A stretch of 33,318 nucleotides of DNA from Chloroflexi bacterium ADurb.Bin325 (GCA_002068935.1 MWBF01000007.1:1-33318), one strand, 5' to 3'; numbered from the stretch's first letter, positions 15,969 through 24,644 are shown. Notes: generated by a model not told the origin, from the sequence alone. A program made the numbers and translations.

Positions 15969-17069
15969 TCAGGCGGCCTTGCCCTTGAGCTCGGCCAGGA
16001 GCGCGGCGTAGCGGTCGCGATCCAGCGGGAGATCCACGGGCCGGCCGGTCTTGCTGGAGTAGATGATGGCGTTGGCGAGCTCCAGCGACTTGCGGCCCTC
16101 GACCGCGTCCGCGGAGATCGGCGCGCCATGCAAGATGGCAGCATGGAAGTTGCGATAGACCGCCGGATGGTCGCCGCTGCCCTCCGCCAGCTCGACGGGG
16201 ACCGCGTGCCAGGTGGGGCTGCCCCAGACCTGGTCGGTCTCGCGCAGGAACTGCGCGGCGTCCTGGTCGAAGCGCTCGAAGGTCAGGTCGCCCCAGCCGA
16301 GGCGCAGCATGCCGCCCGTGCCGACGAGCTTGACCTCACCCTTCGGCGCGCCCTCCGCGGTGGTGGCGTAGAGGAACCCGATCGCGCCGTTGTCCCATTC
16401 GAGCAGCGCGGCCGCGGTGTCCTCCACCTCGATGGCGTGGATGCGCGTGCGGGTCCAGGCGCTCACGCGCGCGGGCGAGCCGAACAGATGGCAGGCCAGA
16501 TCCAGGTCGTGCGGGGCCTGGTTCATCAGGACGCCGCCGCCCTCGCCCCACCAGGTCGCGCGCCACGTGCCCTGGCGATAGTAGGCCGCGGTGCGCGGCC
16601 AGGGCATGACCATCTCGAGCCGCTGCGGCGTGCCCAGCGCGCCCTCGTCCAGCAGCCGGCGCGCGGCCTGCACCTCCGGCCGCTGGCGGTGCTGGAAGTT
16701 GACGGCCAGCAGCCGCCCCGTCTCCTGGGTCGCGGCGATCATGGCGTCCGCCTCCGTCACCTCGAGGGCCATCGGCTTCTCGACCAGCACATGACAGCCG
16801 GCGCGCAGGGAGGCGATGGTGATCTCGGCGTGACAGTAGTGCGGCGTGATGATGACCGCGACGTCGGGGTGCAGCTCGTCCAGCATGGGCGCATAGTCGG
16901 TGTAGAACGGCACGCCGAGCTCCTCCGCGCGAAGCTTCCCGCGCGTGGGGTCGATGTCGCACAGGCCGACGACCTGCGTCGTCTCCAACTGGAACGCCGG
17001 CGCGTGCATGCCGTAGACGGATGCGCCCGCGCCGATGATCACGTGGCGCAACGGGGTGTTCTCTGCCAT
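15969..17069 (-). CDS. Gfo/Idh/MocA-family oxidoreductase (copy 3)
   Basis: The 366-residue protein has the Rossmann motif VIIGAGASVYGMHAPAF (10-26) and HVLVEKPMALEVTEA with Glu97-Lys98-Pro99. PHDLDLACHLFGSP is the conserved active-site helix that carries the catalytic His of the family, preceded by EGGGVLMNQ. That makes it the most canonical of the three Gfo/Idh copies. The ATG follows a GGAGGGAGAGACACC ribosome-binding site. It lies 24 bases from the TIM-barrel gene, so it forms the promoter-proximal pair of the array. Pairing of a Gfo/Idh dehydrogenase with a xylose-isomerase-like barrel is common for inositol and 3-keto-glycoside pathways. The substrate is not known. Confidence 0.93.
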   Translation of the reverse strand: MAENTPLRHVIIGAGASVYGMHAPAFQLETTQVVGLCDIDPTRGKLRAEELGVPFYTDYAPMLDELHPDVAVIITPHYCHAEITIASLRAGCHVLVEKPMALEVTEADAMIAATQETGRLLAVNFQHRQRPEVQAARRLLDEGALGTPQRLEMVMPWPRTAAYYRQGTWRATWWGEGGGVLMNQAPHDLDLACHLFGSPARVSAWTRTRIHAIEVEDTAAALLEWDNGAIGFLYATTAEGAPKGEVKLVGTGGMLRLGWGDLTFERFDQDAAQFLRETDQVWGSPTWHAVPVELAEGSGDHPAVYRNFHAAILHGAPISADAVEGRKSLELANAIIYSSKTGRPVDLPLDRDRYAALLAELKGKAA

Positions 17070-17093
17070 GGTGTCTCTCCCTCCTGCTGAAAG

Positions 17094-17888
17094 TTATGCC
17101 AGGCCCATCGCCCGCAGGTTGTTGTAGCTGATGCGCAGGCTCTCGAACGGGTCGCGGCGGCACACATCCTGCTCGACCGCATACCATTCCACCCCGGCCT
17201 CCTCGCAGGCGGCCAGGATGGCCGGCCAGTTGAGGTTGCCCTCTCCGATCTCGGCCATTGCCTGGGTGACGCCGGACCAGGTGTCCTGGCCGCCCTCGAC
17301 CATGACCATGTCCTTGAGGTGGATGACCGGCATGCGCCCCGCCAGCTTGCGGATCCAGGCCACAGGGTCGCCGCCGCCGTGCTGCACCCAGTAGGTGTCC
17401 AGCTCGGCCTGGAGGTAGCGCGGGTCCGCTTCCGCGTACAGCAGCTCCAGCGCGGTCTGCTGGCCGAAGCGGACGAACTCGAAGCTGTGGTTATGATAGC
17501 TGAAGGTCAGCCCGGCCTGGCTGAGGGTCTGGCCGACCCGGCTGGCCTCCTGCGCAAAGCGGCGATAGCCGGCCTCGCCCTCCTTGCGGTAGGCGGGCGG
17601 CATGCTGCCGATGGCGACGTGCCGGCAGTTCCAGAGGTGGTGCTGCTCGATGACGTCGGGCAGGTCGTTCCAGAGCCGGTCATGGGCGATGTGCGTGATG
17701 CAGCAGGCCAGCCCCGCATCGTCGAGCATGGCCTTCACGTCGGCGTGCGAGATGGGGCCGATGCCCGAAACCTGGACGGCCGTATAGCCGATGGCCCGCA
17801 CCTTTTTCAGCGTGGCGGCCAGGTCTTGTGGGGTTTGCGTGAATTCACGCACGGTGTAGAGTTGCGCCGCGAGACGAGATGTTGTCAT
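17094..17888 (-). CDS. Sugar phosphate isomerase/epimerase-like TIM barrel
   Basis: A 264-residue xylose-isomerase-like (AP-endonuclease-2 fold) protein. It starts TTSRLAAQLYTVREF. It has FSYHNHSFEF (129-138), LDTYWVQHGGGDP (163-175, Asp164), VIHLKDM (188-194), EIGEGNLNWPAIL (213-225) and YAVEQD (236-241, Glu239), which together form the metal-binding barrel end. Members isomerise or epimerise sugars and inososes, and some open 3-keto-glycosides. No signal or Tat peptide is present. It is the first gene of the glycan array. A near-consensus promoter (17913-17940) and an AAGGAGGA ribosome-binding site lie directly upstream. The specific reaction cannot be told from the sequence. Confidence 0.92.
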   Translation of the reverse strand: MTTSRLAAQLYTVREFTQTPQDLAATLKKVRAIGYTAVQVSGIGPISHADVKAMLDDAGLACCITHIAHDRLWNDLPDVIEQHHLWNCRHVAIGSMPPAYRKEGEAGYRRFAQEASRVGQTLSQAGLTFSYHNHSFEFVRFGQQTALELLYAEADPRYLQAELDTYWVQHGGGDPVAWIRKLAGRMPVIHLKDMVMVEGGQDTWSGVTQAMAEIGEGNLNWPAILAACEEAGVEWYAVEQDVCRRDPFESLRISYNNLRAMGLA

Positions 17889-17912
17889 GGAACTCCTCCT
17901 TGTGTCGATGAC

Positions 17913-17940
17913 ATTCTATCCTCGAAACGGTAAGCGTCAA
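17913..17940 (-). promoter_or_regulatory. Sigma70-type promoter for the glycan array
   Basis: On the minus strand TTGACG (17935-17940) and TAGAAT (17913-17918) are separated by 16 bases. Each hexamer matches the consensus at 5 of 6 positions. Transcription would begin near 17905, about 17 bases before the start codon of the TIM-barrel gene. This is the only clear promoter seen for the 14 leftward genes below it. Confidence 0.7.
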
Positions 17941-17988
17941 AACCGGCCGAGGCCATGTGAAGCGTAACATACGGGGCGCGCGCTCGGC

Positions 17989-19509
17989 TCAGTCGCCGCC
18001 GGACGCCTCCGAGATATTGGCCGGGACCTCCTGGCTGCGCCGCGCAATCCGGTCGCGGGGGGCCAGCATCGTCACGCCGAACGCCAGCACTGCCACGGCG
18101 AGCGAGGTGAGGAAGAGGTTGTGGATGGCGCCGCCCAGGGCGTCGCGCACCGCCAGATCCAGCACGCTGGCGGCCGTGCTCTGCGGCCCCAGGTTGATCA
18201 GCTCGTCCAGCGCGACGGTGTTCGTGTCGATCCCGGCCGCGGTCAGGTTGGCGGTCAGCCCCGCGGCCAGGATGACGCCCATGATGCTCACGCCGACGGT
18301 GCCGCCGATCTCGCGGCTGAACTGCACGCCGGCGGTGGCCGCGCCGAGCATCTGCCGCGGCACGCTGCTCTGCACGGCGATCAAGAACGCAGGGACCGAC
18401 AACCCCATGCCTACGCCCATCAGACCCAGGCTGAACATGACCAGCGGCAGCGCGGACGCGGAGGTGGTCGCGGCGGTCAGATAGGCCATCAGCAGGCTGC
18501 CGATGATCAGCGAGGCCATGCCGGCCAGCGCGATGGTGCGGTAGCCGAGGCGCAGCAGGAGCCGGCTGCCGATGATGCTGGCCGCGGTCCAGCTCAGCGA
18601 CATCGGCGTCAGGGTCACGCCCGCCAGGGTTGCGCTCACGCCCAGGATGGCTTGCCCGAAGAGCGGGACATAGTTCGTGCTGCCGAACATGGACCAGCTG
18701 GCGAGCAAGCCCTGGGCGGTCGTCACCGCAAAGAGGCGCTGGCGGAACAGCGCCAGCGGCAGCACCGGATCTGCCGCGCGGCGCTCGACCAGCATCAGGA
18801 CGACGAACAGGACGCCCGCGGAGATGATCAGCAGCGTGCCGTACAGCGTGCCGAGCTGGAACAGGCCGAGGAGCAGCGCCACGATGGCCGCGGTCAGCAG
18901 GACCGTGCCGGCGTAGTCCACCGCGGGCCGATCGGCGCCCGTGCGGCGCTGCACCTGCTCGCGCCACGCGCTGCCGACCAGCAGCGTGGCAAACAGGCCC
19001 GGCGCTACGTTGACGTAGAACACCCAGTGCCAGGTGAGCCGATCCACCAGGAAGCCGCCGAGCAGCGGGCCGATGATCGACGCGACGCCCCAGACGCCGG
19101 AGAAGAGCCCCTGCATCCGCGCACGCTGTTCGAAGGTGAACATGTCGCCGATCATGATGAACGCCAGCGGCATCAGGCCGCCCGCGCCCAGCCCTTGCAG
19201 CGCGCGGAACGCGATGAGCTGGCCCATGCTTGCGGAAAGCCCGCTCAACATGGAGCCGCCCAGGAAGAGCGCCATAGAGATGAAGAAGATGGGCCGCCGC
19301 CCGTAGATGTCCGACAGCTTGCCGTAGAGCGGAACCATGGTCGTGGCGGTCAGCATATAGGCGGAGAAGACCCAGCTATAGTGCTTCAGGCCGCCCAGCT
19401 CCGCGATGATCGTGGGCATGGCGGTGGCGACAACTGTGCCTTCGATCGCGGCCATGAAGAGGCTCAACATGATGCCGATGGTCACGACTTGCGTGCGTTT
19501 CGATGACAT
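17989..19509 (-). CDS. MFS transporter, DHA2 (EmrB/QacA) type
   Basis: A 506-residue protein with about 14 hydrophobic segments, the usual count for the DHA2 drug:H+ antiporter group. IEGTVVATAMPTI in TM1 corresponds to the family's D-x-T-I-V motif, here with Glu instead of Asp. GKLSDIYGRRPIF is the loop 2-3 motif A, and RALQGLGAGGLMPLAF is TM4-5 motif B. It should exchange protons for a small organic solute across the inner membrane. Its place between an importer operon and a sugar array may mean export of a by-product or uptake of a substrate. DHA2 homology alone points to efflux. It appears to have its own promoter (19566-19594). Confidence 0.92.
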   Translation of the reverse strand: MSSKRTQVVTIGIMLSLFMAAIEGTVVATAMPTIIAELGGLKHYSWVFSAYMLTATTMVPLYGKLSDIYGRRPIFFISMALFLGGSMLSGLSASMGQLIAFRALQGLGAGGLMPLAFIMIGDMFTFEQRARMQGLFSGVWGVASIIGPLLGGFLVDRLTWHWVFYVNVAPGLFATLLVGSAWREQVQRRTGADRPAVDYAGTVLLTAAIVALLLGLFQLGTLYGTLLIISAGVLFVVLMLVERRAADPVLPLALFRQRLFAVTTAQGLLASWSMFGSTNYVPLFGQAILGVSATLAGVTLTPMSLSWTAASIIGSRLLLRLGYRTIALAGMASLIIGSLLMAYLTAATTSASALPLVMFSLGLMGVGMGLSVPAFLIAVQSSVPRQMLGAATAGVQFSREIGGTVGVSIMGVILAAGLTANLTAAGIDTNTVALDELINLGPQSTAASVLDLAVRDALGGAIHNLFLTSLAVAVLAFGVTMLAPRDRIARRSQEVPANISEASGGD

Positions 19510-19539
19510 CCCTTATCCTTGACCAGGCCGGTGAGAATC

Positions 19540-19595
19540 TGGCAGTTTGCGGCTTGCGCGGCTCAATGATACTGCCAACGGGCGAATATTGCCAG
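19540..19595 (-). promoter_or_regulatory. Probable promoter and TGGCARTAT repeats upstream of MFS gene
   Basis: Minus strand TATCAT (19566-19571, 5 of 6) lies 18 bases from CTGGCA (19590-19595, 4 of 6). Around them TGGCAATAT and TGGCAGTAT recur as direct repeats 19 bases apart, and an inverted copy TGGCAGT/ACTGCCA lies at 19540-19546 and 19571-19577. Repeated boxes over a promoter suggest an operator, but no regulator gene is nearby. Confidence 0.4.
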
Positions 19596-19686
19596 TACGC
19601 GAGCCGAGGCTACAGCCGGTCCGGGCGTGCATGCACGCAGCCCATCTGACCGACCGCAGCCTCGACTGGCCCGTATGGCGTTCGGG

Positions 19687-20940
19687 CTACGGCTGATAAT
19701 CCTCCACGACCTCCATCGCGATGCGCGCCCAGTCCCACAGGCGTCGCGGGTCGTAGCGCACGGTGGAGATGTCCTTGAGGATGATCTCGACATGGCAGCC
19801 GCGCGCCCGGTCGAGGAAGTCCACCAGATCCTGCCGTGCGCGTTCGGGCCGCCAGATATCTTCGGCCAGCACTGCGGGGTTCGGCTTGCGCGACATGACA
19901 TAATCCGTGCCGACGTTGCGCACCGCGCGCTCGATGTCGATCCACGGGCTCATCGACAGCTTGCGCAGGTTAGGGATCCGGCGCAGGATGCTCATCTTGA
20001 CATCCAGCGGCTCGCAGCAGCCGTAGTAGGTCAGCCCCCAGCGCTCCAGCCAGCGCATTTCGTGTTTGAGCGCGAAGTCCCAGTGCATCCGCGGGGAGAC
20101 GGCGCCGAAGATCTGCGCGGTTGCGCAGCCCCAGAGGTTGCGCGGCCGCGGGTGTTGCGGATCGTAAGGCTCGCCGGGCAGGGCCTTGGTGTGGCCGTAG
20201 CCGCCCGACCCGATGCGCGTGTTGTCGTCGTTGCGGGTGAGCAGGTTGAGGGCCTCCCACTGATCCAGCATGGCGATGTAGCCGTCGACCAGGCGCGCGA
20301 TGGCGGCCTCGACCATCTCGGGACGATCCACCAGATCCTTCATCGCGGCCTCGACGCCCCACCAGCGGATCAGCTCGTCCCACGGCGCAAACCAGCTCCC
20401 TTTGATGCCCACCTTCACGACGGGCAGGATGTCGCCGAGGATGTCGGTCAGGGTCTGATAGCGCGCCTCGGTGAGCTCCGCGTCGTAGGTGATGACCGGC
20501 GACTTGATCTTGGCGATGTCCTCCGGCTCGACGATCTGCGCGTGGAAGTGGCGCGAGACGACGTCGCTGGTGTCGTCGGTCCTGACGATATCCACGTCCT
20601 CGCTCAGGCCGAAGCCGCTGTTGCGGATGACGAGGGGGCAGGGGATGTATGGATCGACGATCATGTCCGCGGGGAGGTGACGCCACTGGTAGAGCCGCGT
20701 GCGCAGCCCGAACTCGACCTCGCGCAGCCAAGGATCCGTGCAGCGCAACGTCAGCTCGTCGTCGACGTTCACCTCGTTCCAGCAGATTTCGTTGATCCAC
20801 ACCATCGGCCGGACCGACTCCAGGTCGTTGAGCCGCCGCCACATCTCGGCCTTCTCGCGGTGGACGGGCAGTTGCGCGATGGCGGCCTGCTCGGCCGCGA
20901 GGCGGCGGAGGGTCTCGCGATCGTGGGGTGAAACGGGCAT
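19687..20940 (-). CDS. URO-D-like protein, YYGCCEP subtype (copy 2)
   Basis: A 417-residue paralogue of the product at 13565-14800. It shares DILPVVKVGIKG (170-181), LTYYGCCEPLDV (303-314, Cys308-Cys309-Glu310), the SMSPW strand (329-333) and MSRKPNPAVL (349-358). I start it at the ATG at 20940 because ACAGGAGCCCAC precedes it. The longer frame reads through an intergenic hairpin. It follows the importer operon and a small membrane protein, about 94 bases after the latter, rather than lying in the glycan array. That links this protein type to the transported compound. Fold-level assignment only: decarboxylase, methyltransferase or other. Confidence 0.75.
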   Translation of the reverse strand: MPVSPHDRETLRRLAAEQAAIAQLPVHREKAEMWRRLNDLESVRPMVWINEICWNEVNVDDELTLRCTDPWLREVEFGLRTRLYQWRHLPADMIVDPYIPCPLVIRNSGFGLSEDVDIVRTDDTSDVVSRHFHAQIVEPEDIAKIKSPVITYDAELTEARYQTLTDILGDILPVVKVGIKGSWFAPWDELIRWWGVEAAMKDLVDRPEMVEAAIARLVDGYIAMLDQWEALNLLTRNDDNTRIGSGGYGHTKALPGEPYDPQHPRPRNLWGCATAQIFGAVSPRMHWDFALKHEMRWLERWGLTYYGCCEPLDVKMSILRRIPNLRKLSMSPWIDIERAVRNVGTDYVMSRKPNPAVLAEDIWRPERARQDLVDFLDRARGCHVEIILKDISTVRYDPRRLWDWARIAMEVVEDYQP

Positions 20941-20973
20941 GTGGGCTCCTGTAACCGCGTATCGGAAATTAAG

Positions 20974-21014
20974 CCCCTGCCCTGACCGGTCTCCGACCGG
21001 GCCAGGGCAGGGGG
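20974..21014. repeat. Large intergenic hairpin with GGTCTCCGACC core
   Basis: CCCCTGCCCTG plus CCGGTC (20974-20991) pairs with GACCGG plus CAGGGCAGGGG (20995-21014) around a TCC loop, with small bulges. It is the longest uninterrupted hairpin of its group, about 17 pairs. Leftward it is followed by TTAATTT, so it could also terminate or attenuate transcription after the small membrane protein gene. Confidence 0.65.
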
Positions 21015-21034
21015 CGTCCTTTGCATCAGCGAAT

Positions 21035-21442
21035 CTATGGTTGGCTGGGCGGGCTGGCTGGCGTCCCGGCGATCTCGGCGAATGGGCGCGCGGCCCACTG
21101 CTCCTGGATGCGCTCCAGCTCGAGCAGGACGTACTCGCGCGACTCACGATCCTCGAACGCGGGGGAGTTCTCCGCGTATTTGTGGAGCGTCTTCAGCTTC
21201 TCGATAGCCCGATCCCTCTGGCGCGCCTGCCACGCCGCGACCTGGGCCGGCTCGCGCGGGGCCGGGTCGAGCCACTCCGGCGGGATCTTCTCGGTGTCGA
21301 GGATCGCCTCCAGCATATGGTGCGTGGCGGAGACCTTCTGGCCCACGATGCGCCCGGCGAGCAACGTGCCGTAGCGCACCGCGATCGTGAACAGGAAGAT
21401 GAAGGCCAGAAAGACTACGATTGTGAGCAGAGTCTTGTCCAT
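21035..21442 (-). CDS. Small single-span membrane protein, unknown function
   Basis: I do not recognise a family for this 135-residue protein. Residues 4-30 (LLTIVVFLAFIFLFTIAVRYG, then TLLAG) form one transmembrane segment. The rest is charged and helical, with heptad-like stretches around 75-120 that may form a coiled coil, and a Pro/Ser tail. It starts six bases after the stop of the second ATPase gene, so it is very likely translated with the importer. The ribosome-binding site is weak (GAGGGGTG, rather far). It could be a small accessory subunit or a membrane anchor. That is a guess from position only. Tight gene spacing and lack of a better frame support it as real. Confidence 0.75.
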   Translation of the reverse strand: MDKTLLTIVVFLAFIFLFTIAVRYGTLLAGRIVGQKVSATHHMLEAILDTEKIPPEWLDPAPREPAQVAAWQARQRDRAIEKLKTLHKYAENSPAFEDRESREYVLLELERIQEQWAARPFAEIAGTPASPPSQP

Positions 21443-21448
21443 GGGCCG

Positions 21449-22474
21449 TTATGCGGGCACCCCTCTCAGGTTTAACTGGTCTGCAAACAGACATCTGGCA
21501 AAGTGGCCGGGACGAACCTCGCGCCAGTCCGGCTCGATCCGGCTGCACTCCGGCTGTGCGTAGCGGCAGCGCGGGTGGAAATAGCAGCCCGACGGCGGGT
21601 TGGCCGGGTTGGCGACTTCGCCCTGCAGCAGGATGCGCTCCTTCTTGGCGTCTGGATCCGTGGTGGAGACCGCGGACATCAGCGCCTCGGTGTACGGGTG
21701 CAGCGGCGTGAGATACAGCTCTTCGGTCTCGGCCATCTCGATCATCTTGCCGACATACATGACCGCGACCCGGTCGGAGACATGTTCGATGACGCTCAGG
21801 TCGTGCGCGACGAACAGGGTGGACAGGCGGAACTCCTCTTGCAGGTCTTGCAGCAGGTTGAGGATCTGCGCCTGGACCGATACGTCGAGCGCGGATACGG
21901 GCTCGTCCGCCACGATGAGCCGCGGGTTGGTTGCCAGCGCGCGCGCGATGCCGATGCGCTGGCGCTGGCCGCCGGAGAAGGCGTGCGGGTAGCGTTTCAG
22001 CGTTTCGATGCTCAGCCCGACCCGCACGATCAGATCGCGGACGCGATCTTCCAGCTCGGAACCGGTGGCGACGCCGGTGGCCCGCAGCGGCTCGCCGACG
22101 ATGTCGAGCACGGTCATGCGCGGGTCGAGCGATGCATAGGGGTCCTGGAAGATCATCTGCATGTAGCGGCGCTGCTTGCGGAGCTGTTCCTTGTCCAGCG
22201 CCATCAGATCGACCATCGTGTCCCCGTCGAGCCGGGCGCGGATGCTGCCGGCGGTCGGCTCGATGGCCCGCAGGATGCAGCGGCCCAGCGTAGTCTTGCC
22301 GCAGCCCGACTCGCCCACCAGGCCGAGGGTCTCGCCCTCGCGGATGTACAGGTCTACGTCATCGACGGCCTTCACATAGCCCGTGACCTTGCGGAAGAAG
22401 CCTTTTTCGATGGGGAAGTATCGCTTAAGCCCGGTCACTTCGAGGACGGATTGCTGACCATTGCTACTGCTCAT
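21449..22474 (-). CDS. oppF: Oligopeptide-type ABC importer ATPase (OppF/DppF)
   Basis: A 341-residue ATP-binding subunit of an Opp/Dpp importer. Walker A is GESGCGKTT (54-62), the Q-loop lies in [14 protein letters not shown] (107-120), the signature is FSGGQ (166-170) and Walker B is LIVADE (186-191). The C-terminal oligopeptide-transporter domain has the usual cysteine cluster ([14 protein letters not shown]). It pairs with OppD to drive import through the two permeases encoded upstream. Its ATG (22474) lies inside the end of the oppD gene, an 11-base overlap indicating translational coupling. The peptide name reflects the family. Given the neighbours the cargo is probably an oligosaccharide or glycoconjugate. 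Confidence 0.96.
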   Translation of the reverse strand: MSSSNGQQSVLEVTGLKRYFPIEKGFFRKVTGYVKAVDDVDLYIREGETLGLVGESGCGKTTLGRCILRAIEPTAGSIRARLDGDTMVDLMALDKEQLRKQRRYMQMIFQDPYASLDPRMTVLDIVGEPLRATGVATGSELEDRVRDLIVRVGLSIETLKRYPHAFSGGQRQRIGIARALATNPRLIVADEPVSALDVSVQAQILNLLQDLQEEFRLSTLFVAHDLSVIEHVSDRVAVMYVGKMIEMAETEELYLTPLHPYTEALMSAVSTTDPDAKKERILLQGEVANPANPPSGCYFHPRCRYAQPECSRIEPDWREVRPGHFARCLFADQLNLRGVPA

Positions 22475-23498
22475 CGCCTACCCCCGAATCGCGGTAATGG
22501 AAGCATCGCACGAGATGCCCTGGTCTGGGCTGGTAAAACTCCGGCACGGCGGACTCGCACACGCCCGGTATGACCTGGGGACAGCGATCCAGGAAGGGAC
22601 ATTGCGCGCGCAGGTTGAGCGGGATGGGCACGTTGCCCTCGATGGCGTCGAGGCGCGTCCGCGCCTTGCGGCCGATCCGCGGGATCGATTTGAGCAGGAG
22701 CTGCGTGTAGGGGTGCAGCGGCTCGCGGAAGGTCGAGCGCACGTCCGCGTACTCCACGACCATCCCCAGATACATGACCGCGACCTCGTCGGCGATGTCG
22801 GCGATGACCCCCAGGTCGTGGGTGATATACATCATCGCCATGCCCATCTCGGCCTGCATCGAATGCATCAGGTCGAGGATCTGCGCCTGGACCGTGACAT
22901 CCAGCGCGGTGGTGGGCTCATCCGCGATCAGCAGGGTGGGGTTGCACGAGAGCGCCATCGCAATCATGGCGCGCTGGCGCATGCCGCCGGAGAACTGGTG
23001 CGGGTATTCGTTGTAGCGCTGCGGCGCGTTGGAGATGCCGACCTTGTTGAGCATATCGAGCGTGATCTCCTTCGCCTCGCGCTTGTTGCGTGTGCGGTGC
23101 AGGAGGATGACCTCGCTGATCTGGTCGCCGATGGTGTGGACGGGCGACAGGCTGGTCATGGGTTCCTGGAAGATCATCGAGATCTCGCGTCCGCGGATCG
23201 CCCGAATCTCCTCGCCGTCGGGGTGCAGATCGAGCAGGTTGACCGCGCGCCCGTCCTTGTGCCAGAAGGTGATCGTGCCGCCCACCGTCTTGCCGGGCGG
23301 AGGCACGATGCGCAGGATGGACTGGGCCGTCACGCTCTTGCCGCAGCCGCTCTCGCCGATTACCCCCAGGGTTTTCCGCGCGTCGATCTTGAAGCTGACG
23401 CCGTTGAGCGCCTTCAGCACGCCTTCGTCGATGAAGAAGTAGGTCGCTACGTCTTTAAGTTCTATGACTGTGTTGTTCATTGTGTTATCCGCTGCCAT
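22464..23498 (-). CDS. oppD: Oligopeptide-type ABC importer ATPase (OppD/DppD)
   Basis: A 344-residue ATPase with Walker A GESGCGKS (48-55), Q-loop [15 protein letters not shown] (108-122), signature FSGGMRQR (169-176) and Walker B LLIADE (189-194), plus the C-terminal oligopeptide domain with a [10 protein letters not shown] cysteine pair. M-R-Q-R after the signature is typical of OppD rather than OppF. The ATG at 23498 has AGGAGTGCGATGAG upstream, and an in-frame ATG six codons later is an alternative. The gene begins 12 bases after the permease gene and overlaps oppF. It works as a heterodimer with OppF at the inner membrane. Confidence 0.96.
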   Translation of the reverse strand: MAADNTMNNTVIELKDVATYFFIDEGVLKALNGVSFKIDARKTLGVIGESGCGKSVTAQSILRIVPPPGKTVGGTITFWHKDGRAVNLLDLHPDGEEIRAIRGREISMIFQEPMTSLSPVHTIGDQISEVILLHRTRNKREAKEITLDMLNKVGISNAPQRYNEYPHQFSGGMRQRAMIAMALSCNPTLLIADEPTTALDVTVQAQILDLMHSMQAEMGMAMMYITHDLGVIADIADEVAVMYLGMVVEYADVRSTFREPLHPYTQLLLKSIPRIGRKARTRLDAIEGNVPIPLNLRAQCPFLDRCPQVIPGVCESAVPEFYQPRPGHLVRCFHYRDSGVGDEQ

Positions 23499-23510
23499 CT
23501 CATCGCACTC

Positions 23511-24644
23511 CTAGCGGTACGGATCAGCCGCATCGCGCAGGCCGTCGCCGAGGAAGTTGAACGCCAGCACCGTGATGATGACAAAGGCGCCCGGCCAGAG
23601 CAGCCACGGATACAGCATCACGACCGCGACCTGCTGCGCCTCGTAGAGCAACACGCCCCAACTTACTGCCGGGGCGCGGAGGCCCAGCCCCAGGAAGCTG
23701 AGCGCGGTCTCGCCCAGGATCATGCCCGGGACGGCGAGCGTCAGGTTGACGATGAGATAGCTCATGAACGCGGGCAGCAGATGGCCCACGATGATGTTCA
23801 TATCCTTCTGGCCGGACAGCCGCGCGGCCAGGACGTAATCCTCCTCGCGCAGGCTGATCAGCTTGCCGCGGACGACCCGCGCCAGGCCGCACCAGCCGAC
23901 CAGCGAGAGGATGATGGTGATGGCAAAGTAGACCTGATACTGCGGCCAGTTGCGCGGGATGGCGGCGGCCAGCGCCATCCACAGGGGGATGGTCGGTATC
24001 GAGATCAGGAACTCGATGATCCGCTGGACGAGCATGTCGATCGTCCCGCCGTAATAGCCGGAGATGCCGCCGATGAGACAGCCGAGGATGAAGCTCAGCG
24101 TCACGCCGATCAGGCCGATGGTGAGCGATACGCGGGCGCCGTACCAGATGCGCGAGAAGATGTCGCGCCCCAGCTTGTCGGTCCCCATGAGATAGAAATA
24201 GCCGGGCTTTTCTACGCCGAAGAGGTGGATATCGGACTTGAAGCCCAGGAGGCTGTAAGGCTCGCCCTTCATGAAGAAGTAGACGGGAAACATCTTCGTC
24301 TCGTCGACGGTCAATTCCAGCTTGAGGGTCTTCGGGTTGCGCTCGCGGTTGAAGCCGAAGACGTAGGGCCGCCAACCCAGATTGCCCTCGGGATCGCGGA
24401 AGGTGATGCGCTGCGGGGGGGCGAACAGATAGTCGGAATCGCGCTTGTCCACGCTGTAGGGCGCGATAAAGCCGCAGAAGATGGCCCCCAGATAGAGCAG
24501 GGCGAGGACCACCAGGCTGACGTTCGCAAGCCGGTGCTTCCTGAATTTGCGACGCATGAGCTCCCACTGGGAGGCCATGTAGTAGCGCTCTTCGGCGCTC
24601 GGCTTGCGTCGCGGCATGTTTGTGGTGAGTGCGGTATCCGTCAT
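23511..24644 (-). CDS. oppC: Oligopeptide-type ABC importer permease (OppC/DppC)
   Basis: The 377-residue inner-membrane permease has one N-terminal span (residues about 42-63) and then a roughly 90-residue extracytoplasmic insert. The core of five spans includes LMGTDKLGRDIFSRIWYGARVSL, the standard OppC entry block. The EAA loop near 282-295 (DYVLAARLSGQKD) contacts the ATPase, and GLGLRAPAVSWG is conserved. It starts three bases after the stop of oppB and is therefore coupled to it. The insert between spans 1 and 2 is long for OppC but seen in Chloroflexota and Thermotogota members. The cargo is not determinable from the permease alone. Confidence 0.95.
   Translation of the reverse strand: MTDTALTTNMPRRKPSAEERYYMASQWELMRRKFRKHRLANVSLVVLALLYLGAIFCGFIAPYSVDKRDSDYLFAPPQRITFRDPEGNLGWRPYVFGFNRERNPKTLKLELTVDETKMFPVYFFMKGEPYSLLGFKSDIHLFGVEKPGYFYLMGTDKLGRDIFSRIWYGARVSLTIGLIGVTLSFILGCLIGGISGYYGGTIDMLVQRIIEFLISIPTIPLWMALAAAIPRNWPQYQVYFAITIILSLVGWCGLARVVRGKLISLREEDYVLAARLSGQKDMNIIVGHLLPAFMSYLIVNLTLAVPGMILGETALSFLGLGLRAPAVSWGVLLYEAQQVAVVMLYPWLLWPGAFVIITVLAFNFLGDGLRDAADPYR

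Noticed and set aside
14724-17090. 788-codon rightward frame
   Set aside because: Antisense to URO-D-like and Gfo/Idh genes with clear motifs. Its composition (His/Arg/Val/Asp-rich) is typical of high-GC shadows.
18121-19506. 461-codon rightward frame
   Set aside because: Antisense shadow of the MFS transporter, rich in Gln, His and Arg with no hydrophobic pattern.
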